A DNA stretch of 40,671 bases from NCBI GenBank assembly GCA_016779225.1, contig JADHNZ010000029.1:1-40671 (forward strand), given 5' to 3'. Shown one piece after another: positions 34,489 through 40,671 of this stretch. The notes below the pieces were generated by a model. It saw only the letters and a program-made list of their open reading frames with translations, was not told where the DNA came from and made no database searches. The stretch comes from Planctomycetota bacterium (GTDB taxonomy: Bacteria; Planctomycetota; UBA1135; GCA-002686595). Numbering within the stretch: the first letter of the stretch is position 1; the number at the start of each line of letters is the position of its first letter. The position numbers and the translations under genes are program-made.

Positions 34489-36123
34489 TCAGCGCCGCCG
34501 CCCTGGGTCGTCGCTGGTGTCCTGCATGTCGAGCGCCCAGTCGCGCCAGCGCTCGTCCAGCACCCGCAGGGACTTGCCTGGATCGACCGCGAGCAGCTGC
34601 GTGGCGGCCTCGCGCCAGCTGGCGATGAAGGTGCCGCGGTCCAGGGACAGCTCCCCCGCGAGGCGCAGCCACCGCTGGGCCGCCTCACCCTCGCGCCGGA
34701 TGAGGTAGTCGTAGAACGACCACGACTTGGCCACATCCGCGTCGTCCATCTCGAACAGGGTCTTGATGGCGAGCTGCTCGACCGGCCGGCCGTTGCTCAG
34801 GGCCACGGCGTTCAGCTTCGCGCGCAGGCCCATGTCGAAGGACTTCTCGCCCTTCTCGCCGATGCGCCGCTGCTTGGACTGGGTCGAGTTCTTGTCGTAG
34901 CGGAACTCGATGCAGGTCATGTCGTTGCGCCCCAGCAGCTCGAAGGAGAGCCACCAGGCCACCGCCTCCGACAGCCAGTCCTGGCCCATACGCCCCTCCT
35001 CGTTGCCGTAGTGGAGCCCTGCGATCGCATGACCCGCCTGGTGGGCCACCATCGGAATGAAGCGGTCGTCCTCACGCCACTTGCGCAGGAAGCGGAACGG
35101 CTTGGCCTGGGTTCCGTCGAGGCGCTCGCCGCCGATCTGCTGGCGCGCCTCCACATCCCGCGACCAGTCCGAGCCCAGGTACTTCTCGCTGGTGCCGCGA
35201 AACAGGTCGTCCTGGAACGGGACCAGGATCCACTCGGCGAAGATCTTGTCGGGGATCCTGTCGGGGAAGTCCTCCGCCTCGTAGGGGTCGAGCAGCTCCT
35301 TGCGGAACAGCTCGATCGCCTCCTCGCCGAAGCGCAGCGCGGCCTCAAGATCCTCCGGGGGCAGCAGCGCCGGGGTCGTCGTCACGCGCAGGTGCACGGT
35401 CTCGAAGCACTGGATGCGGTCCGCATCGACCCCAAGGCCCGAGAGGATCTCGACCAGCCGCGGGTCGGCCTCCGCCTTGTGGAAGGAGTCCTGAGCCGCC
35501 TTGCCGCGCGCCGCCAGGGCGTCCTCCCGGCCTCGTCGCTCCTCCTTGCCCGCGGTCTTCTCGAGCTCGCGGGCCGCCTTCGGCATCCCGACCGAGCGCA
35601 GCCACTGCGCGAAGCGCTTGCCCGCTCCTAGGTAGCGCTCCTGACGCTGCTTCCACTCCGCGGTCCCCCGCTGGGCCTCGTCCCGGGCGTCCAGCAGCAG
35701 CTGCAGCTGGCTGTCACGCAGGCGGTACTCACGGGCCAGCCCCAGCAGGGTCTCGTCCGGAAGAGCGAGATCGATCTTCTCGATCGAGCCGCCGCTGAAC
35801 GCGACCACATTGCGCTTGGAGGAGGGCTCGCGCTTGCCCTTCTTCTCCTCCCAGGGCGTGGTCCCCGGGTCCTTGGGGTCCAGCACGAACAGCTCGACCG
35901 TCCCCGCGGGGTTGTAGCTGATCGCCCCGTTCTCCCCGATCGTGAGGCCGGTGTAGGCCTCCCCAAACACCACCGGGTGTCCTCGGAACTCGCCGAGATA
36001 GTCCTCGAGCTTCTTCTGGGCCTTCGCGTCGACGCGCACCGCCAGGATCTGGGCCGCGGCGGGAGAGGCGAGGGCGAGGGCCGCTCCGAGGAGTGCGGCG
36101 GGGGTCCAGGGGCTCCAGCGCAT
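34489..36123 (-). CDS. secreted gluzincin-like protein with HQAGH in place of HEXXH
   Basis: A 544-aa exported protein. The signal peptide ends LASPAAAQ at about 25. A charged helical region spans 125-220. The C-terminal half looks like a planctomycete-type M1/MA-clan peptidase: VPFQDDLFRG, then FIPMVAHQAGHAIAG (His361 and His365) and 21 residues on QDWLSEAVAWWLSFELLG with Glu386. In an active gluzincin the first motif is HEXXH and the Glu after the first His is catalytic. Here the codon is CAG (Gln362), so the zinc ligands are kept and the catalytic base is lost. It may be an inactive peptidase that binds substrate, or a member of a family with another role. The ATG at 36123 has TAGGCT six bases upstream. 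Confidence 0.72.
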   Translation of the reverse strand: MRWSPWTPAALLGAALALASPAAAQILAVRVDAKAQKKLEDYLGEFRGHPVVFGEAYTGLTIGENGAISYNPAGTVELFVLDPKDPGTTPWEEKKGKREPSSKRNVVAFSGGSIEKIDLALPDETLLGLAREYRLRDSQLQLLLDARDEAQRGTAEWKQRQERYLGAGKRFAQWLRSVGMPKAARELEKTAGKEERRGREDALAARGKAAQDSFHKAEADPRLVEILSGLGVDADRIQCFETVHLRVTTTPALLPPEDLEAALRFGEEAIELFRKELLDPYEAEDFPDRIPDKIFAEWILVPFQDDLFRGTSEKYLGSDWSRDVEARQQIGGERLDGTQAKPFRFLRKWREDDRFIPMVAHQAGHAIAGLHYGNEEGRMGQDWLSEAVAWWLSFELLGRNDMTCIEFRYDKNSTQSKQRRIGEKGEKSFDMGLRAKLNAVALSNGRPVEQLAIKTLFEMDDADVAKSWSFYDYLIRREGEAAQRWLRLAGELSLDRGTFIASWREAATQLLAVDPGKSLRVLDERWRDWALDMQDTSDDPGRRR

Positions 36124-36126
36124 GGC

Positions 36127-36160
36127 CCCAGCCTAACGGCCGGGGCCCTCCGAGGCTGGG
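36127..36160. promoter_or_regulatory. inverted repeat around the -10 box of the 36123 gene
   Basis: CCCAGCCT (36127-36134) and AGGCTGGG (36153-36160) form a perfect 8-bp inverted repeat with an 18-bp spacer. One arm overlaps the TAGGCT box. It lies between the aldehyde dehydrogenase stop and the next start on the minus strand, so it may be a terminator stem or an operator. Confidence 0.4.
36130..36135 (-). promoter_or_regulatory. leaderless -10 box TAGGCT before the gluzincin-like gene
   Basis: TAGGCT reads on the minus strand and ends six bases before the ATG at 36123. The same hexamer and spacing precede the SDR gene at 38542. Confidence 0.45.
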
Positions 36161-36169
36161 TCCCTGGGC

Positions 36170-37705
36170 TCAGGCCTCTTCGGGGCCGCCGAAGCGACCG
36201 TCGAGGAATCCCTGGAAGCCCTGCAGCGCCACGCGCTGGGTGTAGAAGTCGAGCCCCCGCAGGCCGCCGAGCTCCTCACCCCCGCCAGCGCGGCCGGGCC
36301 CTCCGTGCACCATCTGCGGGAGGACCATGCCGGGAGCAAGCGCCTGCTCGGCCATGCGCTTCGAGCCGATCCACACGCGCCCGTGCCACGGCGCGACCCC
36401 CAGGGTCACCGCCTCGGTCCAGGCCGCGTCGTCCGAGTAGAGGCTGATCACGAGGCCACCTCCGCCGCGGTTGGCGAGGCGGGTCGCGTCCTCGGCACGG
36501 CCCGAGTAGGGCACCACGGTCGAGACGGGGCCGAACACCTCGAGGGAGTGCAGCACCTCGGCCTCCGCATCGCGCGCGCGCAGCACGGTCGGCTCGAGGA
36601 ACGCACCCGGCCCCTCCGGACGCGTCCCGCCGCGCACGACCTCCGCCGCCTCCTTGAGGCGCTCCAGGCCAGCCACCACATCCTCGATCTGACCCGGGGC
36701 GACCGGGGCCACGCGCGTGTCGCGCTCGCCCGGATCCCCCATGCGGTAGCGATCGAGCTCAGTGCCGAGGTCCTCGAGCAGGGCGTCCACCAGGTCCTCG
36801 GGCACGAAGATGCGCCGCACGGCGGTGCACTTCTGGCCGGCCTTCTGGGTGATGTCCGTCGCGAGGTTCGAGAGGGCCAGGTCCCAGGTGGCGCTGCCAG
36901 GCTCCAGGTCGGGGGCCAGCACCGCCGCGTTGATCGAGTCGGCCTCCACATTCACGCGCGTGCCCTGGGCCAGCAGGTTCGGGTGCGAGCGGATGCGCAG
37001 TCCGGTGGCCGCCGAACCGGTGAAGGCCACTCCGTCCATGGGCCCCAGGTGGTCCAGCAGGTCGCCGGCGGAGCCGCACAGGAACTGGAAGCCGCCCTCG
37101 GGGACGAGCCCGGACTCGACGATGCAGCGCGCGATGCGCCAGGCCACGAGCGCGGTGTTGCTGCCCGGCTTGGAGAGCACGGGGACCCCGGCGAGCCACG
37201 CGCACGCCGCCTTCTCCATCATCCCCCACGCCGGGAAGTTGAACGCGTTGATGTGCACGGCGAGGCCGGGGCGCGGGACGCGCACATGCCGGCCCCAGAA
37301 CCGCGGGGTGCGCCCGAGCTGCACGCCCTCTCCATCGGTGAGGTAGGGCCGGTCGCCAAGGCGCTTGCCGAACGAGGCGTAGGCCGCGAGGGTGCCGGTG
37401 GCGCCGTCCACATCGAACTTGCCGTCGCCGCGCGTGTTGCCGCCGTTGATGCGCGCGAGGTCGAGCAGCTCATCGCGAATCTCGTGGATCGCGCCCGCCA
37501 GGGCCTTCAGCATGGCCGCGCGCTCGGGGAAGGTCATCGCGCGCAGGGCAGGCCCGCCCACCTCGCGCCCGTGCCGCACGGCCGCCGCCAGGTCGAGGCC
37601 CTCGGAGCCGCACTCGGCCACCGTCTCGCCGGTGGTGGGATCGTGCAGGGGCGTCCCCGAGCCGGGGTGCCAGGAACCGTTCAGGTAGCTCTCGAGCTGT
37701 TGCAT
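36170..37705 (-). CDS. BoxD/PaaZ-type CoA-linked aldehyde dehydrogenase
   Basis: A 511-aa NAD(P)-dependent aldehyde dehydrogenase. The sequence is closest in style to the aldehyde dehydrogenase half of PaaZ and to BoxD (3,4-dehydroadipyl-CoA semialdehyde dehydrogenase): VPRPGLAVHINAFNFPAWGMMEKAACAWLAGVPVLSKP with Lys179, NVEADSINAAV with general base Glu254, KAGQKCTAVRR with the catalytic Cys293, and the C-terminal GPGRAGGGEELGGLRGLDFYTQR. There is no C-terminal hydratase (MaoC) domain, so the length matches BoxD rather than PaaZ. Such enzymes act in aerobic aromatic degradation through CoA thioesters, but no box or paa gene is nearby. The ATG at 37705 has GGAGG nine bases upstream, and a TACCCT box at 37753-37748 could serve as -10. 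Confidence 0.88.
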   Translation of the reverse strand: MQQLESYLNGSWHPGSGTPLHDPTTGETVAECGSEGLDLAAAVRHGREVGGPALRAMTFPERAAMLKALAGAIHEIRDELLDLARINGGNTRGDGKFDVDGATGTLAAYASFGKRLGDRPYLTDGEGVQLGRTPRFWGRHVRVPRPGLAVHINAFNFPAWGMMEKAACAWLAGVPVLSKPGSNTALVAWRIARCIVESGLVPEGGFQFLCGSAGDLLDHLGPMDGVAFTGSAATGLRIRSHPNLLAQGTRVNVEADSINAAVLAPDLEPGSATWDLALSNLATDITQKAGQKCTAVRRIFVPEDLVDALLEDLGTELDRYRMGDPGERDTRVAPVAPGQIEDVVAGLERLKEAAEVVRGGTRPEGPGAFLEPTVLRARDAEAEVLHSLEVFGPVSTVVPYSGRAEDATRLANRGGGGLVISLYSDDAAWTEAVTLGVAPWHGRVWIGSKRMAEQALAPGMVLPQMVHGGPGRAGGGEELGGLRGLDFYTQRVALQGFQGFLDGRFGGPEEA

Positions 37706-37839
37706 GGGGCGGCCTCCGCGGCCCGCTCTCTGCGCACCGCGCCGTGCAGGGTAGCCGAAGGCGAGGCCTTAATGCCCGCGCCCCCCCCTGTGGGAGCCCG
37801 CCAGAGGCAAGAGCCTGCAAGCCCCCGAGCCGCGCTCCG

Positions 37840-37846
37840 AAGGAGG
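37840..37846 (+). promoter_or_regulatory. strong Shine-Dalgarno site before the 171-aa membrane protein
   Basis: AAGGAGG lies four bases before the ATG at 37851. It is the best ribosome-binding site in the window and contrasts with the leaderless or Shine-Dalgarno-less starts of most neighbours. It supports the start of an otherwise unrecognised gene. Confidence 0.7.
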
Positions 37847-37850
37847 GTGC

Positions 37851-38366
37851 ATGGCCGCTCTCCTCCCCCTGTCCGCGCTCCCCGTGCTGCTGCTCGTGGG
37901 CTGCCTCCTGCTCGTGCTGCGCTCCCTCGGCTCCCTACGCGGTCTCGCAGCCCGAGGGACCCTCGCAGGGGGCGCCCCGGCGACGCGTCAGGAGGGCGAG
38001 GCACCCCGTCGGAGCCCTGGCCTCGTCTCGGCCCTCGTGTCCATGCTGGCCGTGGGTGGCATGGTCGTCGTGGGCGGGCTCGGGGCCCTGGGATGCGCGG
38101 TCGGAGGCCTCGGGATCTCCCGTGGCCTCTCCGACCACGCCGAGGAGTCCGCGCCGCAGGAGCGGGCAGAGAGCCTCTCGGCGGGGAGCGAGCAGCTCAC
38201 CGTCCACACGACGAGCCCCCTCGAGCCTGGCGCCCTCGAGGTAAGCCTGTCACGCGCCCTCGGCCGAGCCGTGATGCTCGCGGAGGCGGACCAGGGCGAG
38301 GGCCCGCGCAGGACCTACCACTTCGTGCTCGCGCCCGAGGGCGACGACCTAGCGGCCCTGCCCTGA
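37851..38366 (+). CDS. hypothetical two-helix membrane protein
   Basis: A 171-aa protein I do not recognise. It has two hydrophobic segments, at about 4-24 (LLPLSALPVLLLVGCLLLVL) and 60-85 (LVSMLAVGGMVVVGGLGALGC), separated by a basic 30-residue loop, and a soluble C-terminus of about 85 residues that ends RRTYHFVLAPEGDDLAALP. The strong AAGGAGG site and normal codon pattern (third positions mostly G or C) support it as real. The stop codon lies inside the first copy of a palindromic tandem repeat. Neighbours give no clue to its role. Confidence 0.7.
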   Translation: MAALLPLSALPVLLLVGCLLLVLRSLGSLRGLAARGTLAGGAPATRQEGEAPRRSPGLVSALVSMLAVGGMVVVGGLGALGCAVGGLGISRGLSDHAEESAPQERAESLSAGSEQLTVHTTSPLEPGALEVSLSRALGRAVMLAEADQGEGPRRTYHFVLAPEGDDLAALP

Positions 38367-38491
38367 GCGGGACGCCTAGGCGCCCCGCTGGGTTGCCTGA
38401 GCGGGACGCCTAGGCGCCCCGCTGGGTTGCCTGAGCGGGACGCCTAGGCGCCCCGCTGGGTTGCCTGAGCGGGACGCCTAGGCGCCCCGCT
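38362..38491. repeat. 34-bp palindromic tandem repeat (3.8 copies)
   Basis: Three exact 34-bp copies (38362-38395, 38396-38429 and 38430-38463) and a partial fourth (38464-38491) lie head to tail. Each contains a 24-bp near-perfect palindrome centred on CCTAGG, with one mismatched pair. The first copy overlaps the stop codon of the upstream gene, so transcripts would end in a row of strong hairpins. There is no T-tract. It may act as a terminator, an mRNA-stabilising element or a protein-binding array. No gene lies in 38367-38541. Confidence 0.9.
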
Positions 38492-38529
38492 TTGCCGCCC
38501 ACAGCCTCGGACGCTGGTGGGCGGTGGAC

Positions 38530-38535
38530 TAGGCT
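38530..38535 (+). promoter_or_regulatory. leaderless -10 box TAGGCT before the SDR gene
   Basis: TAGGCT ends six bases before the ATG at 38542, the same hexamer and spacing as before the gluzincin-like gene on the opposite strand. Confidence 0.45.
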
Positions 38536-38541
38536 GCTGGT

Positions 38542-39438
38542 ATGGATTCGGACGACCCTCTTCCCGCTTCGGCGCGCTGGCTGCCCCCCGACGCGTTCCA
38601 TGGTCAGCGTGCCTTCGTGACGGGAGGCGGCACAGGCCTCGGGCTCGAGATCAGCCGGGGACTGGCGGCGCTTGGAGCCCATGTCACCATCGCCTCACGG
38701 TCCACCGAGCATCATGCGGGGTTCCTCGAGGAGGCCACGCGCAAGGGCTGGAGCGCGGAGGCCGTGGTGCTCGATGTTCGAGAGGATCCGGAGGTCCGTT
38801 CTCGCCTGCAGGAGTTCGTGAACCGCCACGGCGGAATCGACCTGCTCGTGAACAACGCTGCGGGCAACTTCGTCTGTCCGGCCGAGCGCCTGTCGCACAA
38901 CGCCTGGCGTGCAGTCCTCGGGATCGTGCTCGACGGCACCTTCTCCTGCAGCAAGTACGCCGGCAGGCACATGATCGCCGCGGGCGGCGGCGCAATGCTC
39001 AATGTGGTGGCCACCTACGCTTGGACCGGCATGCCCGGCGTCGTGCACTCGGCCAGCGCGAAGGCCGGCGTCCTGGCCATGACCCGCACCCTGGCCGCCG
39101 AGTGGGCCCAGCACGGCGTGCGAGTGAACGCCATCGCCCCGGGCCCGTTCCACTCCGAGGGGGCTCAGGGCAACCTCTGGCCCGATCCTGCCGTGGAGCA
39201 GCGCATGCGCGCGAAGGTGCCCATGGGCCGGTTCGGCAACACCGACGAGGTCGCAGCACAGTGTCTGCACCTGCTGTCGGGGGCCTCCGAGTATGTCACC
39301 GGGGAGTGCCTGGTCATCGACGGCGGCCTGTCCCTCGCGCCCGGACGCATGTGGGAGCCTGGCGAGCGGCTGCAGCGCCGGCGCAGGACCTCGGAGGAGT
39401 CCGCCGCGGAGGACAGCACAGGAGAGAGCGCATCATGA
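38542..39438 (+). CDS. 2,4-dienoyl-CoA reductase-like short-chain dehydrogenase
   Basis: A 298-aa SDR. The cofactor motif TGGGTGLG is at 27-34 and NNAAGNF at 104-110, the latter typical of 2,4-dienoyl-CoA reductases. The ordinary YxxxK pair is absent: Lys174 lies in VHSASAKAGV and the tyrosine in ATYAWTG is Tyr159, 15 residues earlier, which is the spacing used by mitochondrial 2,4-dienoyl-CoA reductase. IAPGPFHSEGA and a C-terminal extension follow. Such enzymes reduce dienoyl-CoA esters with NADPH in oxidation of unsaturated fatty acids. It overlaps murQ by 4 bp although the pathways differ. The start at 38542 is supported by a -10 box six bases upstream. Confidence 0.85.
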   Translation: MDSDDPLPASARWLPPDAFHGQRAFVTGGGTGLGLEISRGLAALGAHVTIASRSTEHHAGFLEEATRKGWSAEAVVLDVREDPEVRSRLQEFVNRHGGIDLLVNNAAGNFVCPAERLSHNAWRAVLGIVLDGTFSCSKYAGRHMIAAGGGAMLNVVATYAWTGMPGVVHSASAKAGVLAMTRTLAAEWAQHGVRVNAIAPGPFHSEGAQGNLWPDPAVEQRMRAKVPMGRFGNTDEVAAQCLHLLSGASEYVTGECLVIDGGLSLAPGRMWEPGERLQRRRRTSEESAAEDSTGESAS

Positions 39439-40349
39439 GCGTTGAGGACCGCGGACATCTGCTGACCGAACAGCTGGACGGCACGCGCGCGCCCCTGGAC
39501 AGACTCTCCATCGAGGAGGGCCTGGCGCGTCTCATCGAGGAGGACCTGCAGGCGGTGCGCGCGGTCGAGGCGGCGCGGCCCGCCCTCGCCGAGGCGGTGC
39601 GCCTGTTCACCTCGGTGCAGCGCGGCGGAGGGCGCATCCTGGCGGTGGGCGCAGGGACGAGCGGACGCCTCGCCACCCTGGACTTCTCCGAGCTGCCGCC
39701 GACCTTCGGAGCGGACCCGACGCGCTTCGTGGCGGAGATCGCCGGGGGGCCACGCGCCCTGACCCAGGCCGTCGAGGGGGCCGAGGACAGCGCGGAGGCC
39801 GGAGCCGAGGCGGTGCGCCGCAACGGGATCGGCAGCGGCGACGCCTGCCTCGGCATCGCCGCGGGCGGAACCACGCCTTTCGTGCACGGCGCCCTGAACG
39901 AGGCACGCGCGCAGGGAGCCGGCACGGTGTTCATGGCCTGCGTCTCGGAGGAGCAGGTCCCCTCCCCCGATCACCTCTCGATCCGCCTGCTGTGCGGCCC
40001 CGAGCCCGTGCAGGGCTCGACGCGCATGAAGGCGGGGACCGCCACCAAGCTCGCGCTCAACGCCCTCTCCACCCTGACCATGGTCCAGCTGGGCAAGGTG
40101 CACGAGGGCCGCATGGTGGATGTGAACACCCAGGCGAATGTGAAGCTGGTGGATCGCGGCCTGCGCCTGGTGAGCGCCCTTGGCGGGGTCGACCGTGCCG
40201 AGGCCGAGAGCCTCCTCCAGGCGGCCGAGGGACGCGTGAAGACCGCGGTCGTCATGGCCAGGCTCGGCCTCGACGCCCCCGCCGCTCGCGAGGCCCTGCA
40301 TGGCGTGGATGGACACCTTGGCCGCCTGCTGGAGGAGCCCCGCCGATGA
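39435..40349 (+). CDS. murQ: N-acetylmuramic acid 6-phosphate etherase
   Basis: A 304-aa SIS-domain lyase that splits MurNAc-6-phosphate into GlcNAc-6-phosphate and lactate during recycling of peptidoglycan sugars. Motifs are VGAGTSGRLATLDFSELPPTFG with catalytic-type Glu86, AEDSAEAG with Glu117, GSTRMKAGTATKLALNALST, and LGKVHEGRMVDVNTQANVKL. The usual ASGxTP loop reads AAGGTTPF (142-149), with Gly in place of Ser. The frame is open far upstream, but the ATG at 39435 overlaps the SDR stop (ATGA) and gives the standard length. Presence of murQ implies that the organism makes or feeds on peptidoglycan. The 41-aa membrane peptide gene overlaps its stop. Confidence 0.95.
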   Translation: MSVEDRGHLLTEQLDGTRAPLDRLSIEEGLARLIEEDLQAVRAVEAARPALAEAVRLFTSVQRGGGRILAVGAGTSGRLATLDFSELPPTFGADPTRFVAEIAGGPRALTQAVEGAEDSAEAGAEAVRRNGIGSGDACLGIAAGGTTPFVHGALNEARAQGAGTVFMACVSEEQVPSPDHLSIRLLCGPEPVQGSTRMKAGTATKLALNALSTLTMVQLGKVHEGRMVDVNTQANVKLVDRGLRLVSALGGVDRAEAESLLQAAEGRVKTAVVMARLGLDAPAAREALHGVDGHLGRLLEEPRR

Positions 40350-40471
40350 GCGGTCACGGTCCCCTGGCCTGGATCGGCGCCCAGGAAATCGTCACGACCC
40401 TGGTCGCCCTTCTCGTCCTGCTCCTCGTCGTCGCGCTCGTCGCGCGCGCCGGCGGCCGCGGCGAGGGCTAG
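40346..40471 (+). CDS. 41-aa single-helix membrane peptide
   Basis: A small open frame whose ATG overlaps the murQ stop codon (ATGA). It encodes MSGHGPLAWIGAQEI, then a continuous hydrophobic helix of about 22 residues (VTTLVALLVLLLVVALVA) and a short basic, glycine-rich tail. Such an ATGA junction and a well-formed helix argue that it is translated. I do not recognise a family. It could be a membrane-anchored small protein acting with the transport or recycling machinery; this is inference. Confidence 0.6.
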   Translation: MSGHGPLAWIGAQEIVTTLVALLVLLLVVALVARAGGRGEG

Positions 40472-40496
40472 GCGAGCGCCGGGCCCAAGCGGGCGC

Positions 40497-40671
40497 CGCG
40501 GTGTCTTGTGCGGCGCACCCGGAAGGGCGCGCGCGGTGTCTTCTGCGGCGCGCCCAGCAGGGCGCGAACGGTGTCTTCTGCGGCGCGCCCAGCAGGGCGC
40601 GAACGGTGTCTTCTGCGGCGCGCCCAGCAGGGCGCGAACGGTGTCTTCTGCGGCGCGCCCAGCAGGGCGCG
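40497..40671. repeat. 35-bp hairpin tandem repeat reaching the window end
   Basis: Five contiguous 35-bp units lie at 40497-40531 (divergent), 40532-40566 (first two bases differ), 40567-40601, 40602-40636 and 40637-40671 (the last three identical). Each contains CGGTGTCTT followed by a 7-bp stem CGCGCCC / GGGCGCG with loop AGCA; in the first unit the loop is GGAA. The array is cut by the window end exactly at a unit boundary, so its true copy number is unknown. There are no spacers between units. Bases 40472-40496 hold nothing I recognise. Confidence 0.92.

Noticed and set aside
38362..38491. Possible CRISPR array
   Set aside because: The repeats are head to tail with no spacers, and there are no cas genes in the window. 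The same holds for 95-190 and 40497-40671.
38517..39434. Upstream extension of the murQ frame through the SDR gene
   Set aside because: The SDR in the other frame has complete family motifs, and MurQ has standard length from the ATG at 39435.

Overview
The window is high-GC (roughly 70-73% by eye), densely coded DNA from a Gram-negative bacterium. The gene mix suggests a Planctomycetota-like or related PVC-type organism: secreted FG-GAP proteins, large jelly-roll/glycosidase secreted proteins, heavily elaborated oligopeptide transporters, a RegB/RegA-type redox two-component pair, LpxH-like and MurQ enzymes, and few Shine-Dalgarno sequences. This taxonomic placement is inference; no rRNA or other phylogenetic marker is present. 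I see no tRNA, rRNA, insertion sequence, phage gene or CRISPR array. Both ends carry tandem repeats, and the last repeat unit ends exactly on the last base, so the window is probably an assembly contig that broke in a repeat.

Layout. (1) 1-297: no gene, a 16-bp tandem repeat. (2) 298-10094, minus strand: a complete oligopeptide/dipeptide ABC importer (binding lipoprotein, two permeases with large insertions, two ATPases) followed by a RegB-like sensor kinase and RegA-like regulator. (3) 10255-16463, plus strand: a second complete, divergently transcribed oligopeptide importer, followed by a secreted TraB/GumN-type protein with a GspG-like pseudopilin domain inserted (16484-17752). (4) 17762-25899, mostly minus strand housekeeping and envelope genes: lipid kinase, GT4 glycosyltransferase, LpxH-like phosphatase, fluoride channel crcB, ychF, a secreted GH99-like protein, ridA, coaD. 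(5) 25965-34449, plus strand: a tightly overlapping six-gene run with comEC, ABC-2-type ATPase and permease, two-PDZ lipoprotein, and two secreted FG-GAP proteins. (6) 34489-37705, minus strand: a secreted gluzincin-like protein with HEXXH changed to HQAGH, and a BoxD/PaaZ-type aldehyde dehydrogenase. (7) 37851-40471, plus strand: small membrane protein, palindromic tandem repeats, 2,4-dienoyl-CoA reductase-like SDR, murQ, and a 41-aa membrane peptide. (8) 40497-40671: 35-bp hairpin tandem repeats.

How they work together. Regions 2 and 3 give the cell two peptide-uptake systems that share a 160-bp divergent promoter region, with a redox-type two-component pair directly behind one of them. Region 5 looks like an export-and-display locus: an ABC-2 exporter, a PDZ lipoprotein and two calcium-binding-type repeat proteins made from one transcript behind comEC; its function is unknown to me and it is the best candidate for an undescribed system.

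Two sequence-wide patterns stand out. The palindrome ACGT is almost absent (I find three copies by eye where about one hundred would be expected), and codon choice is visibly bent to avoid it. Six genes have a TANNNT box ending exactly six bases before the start codon, the signature of leaderless transcription.
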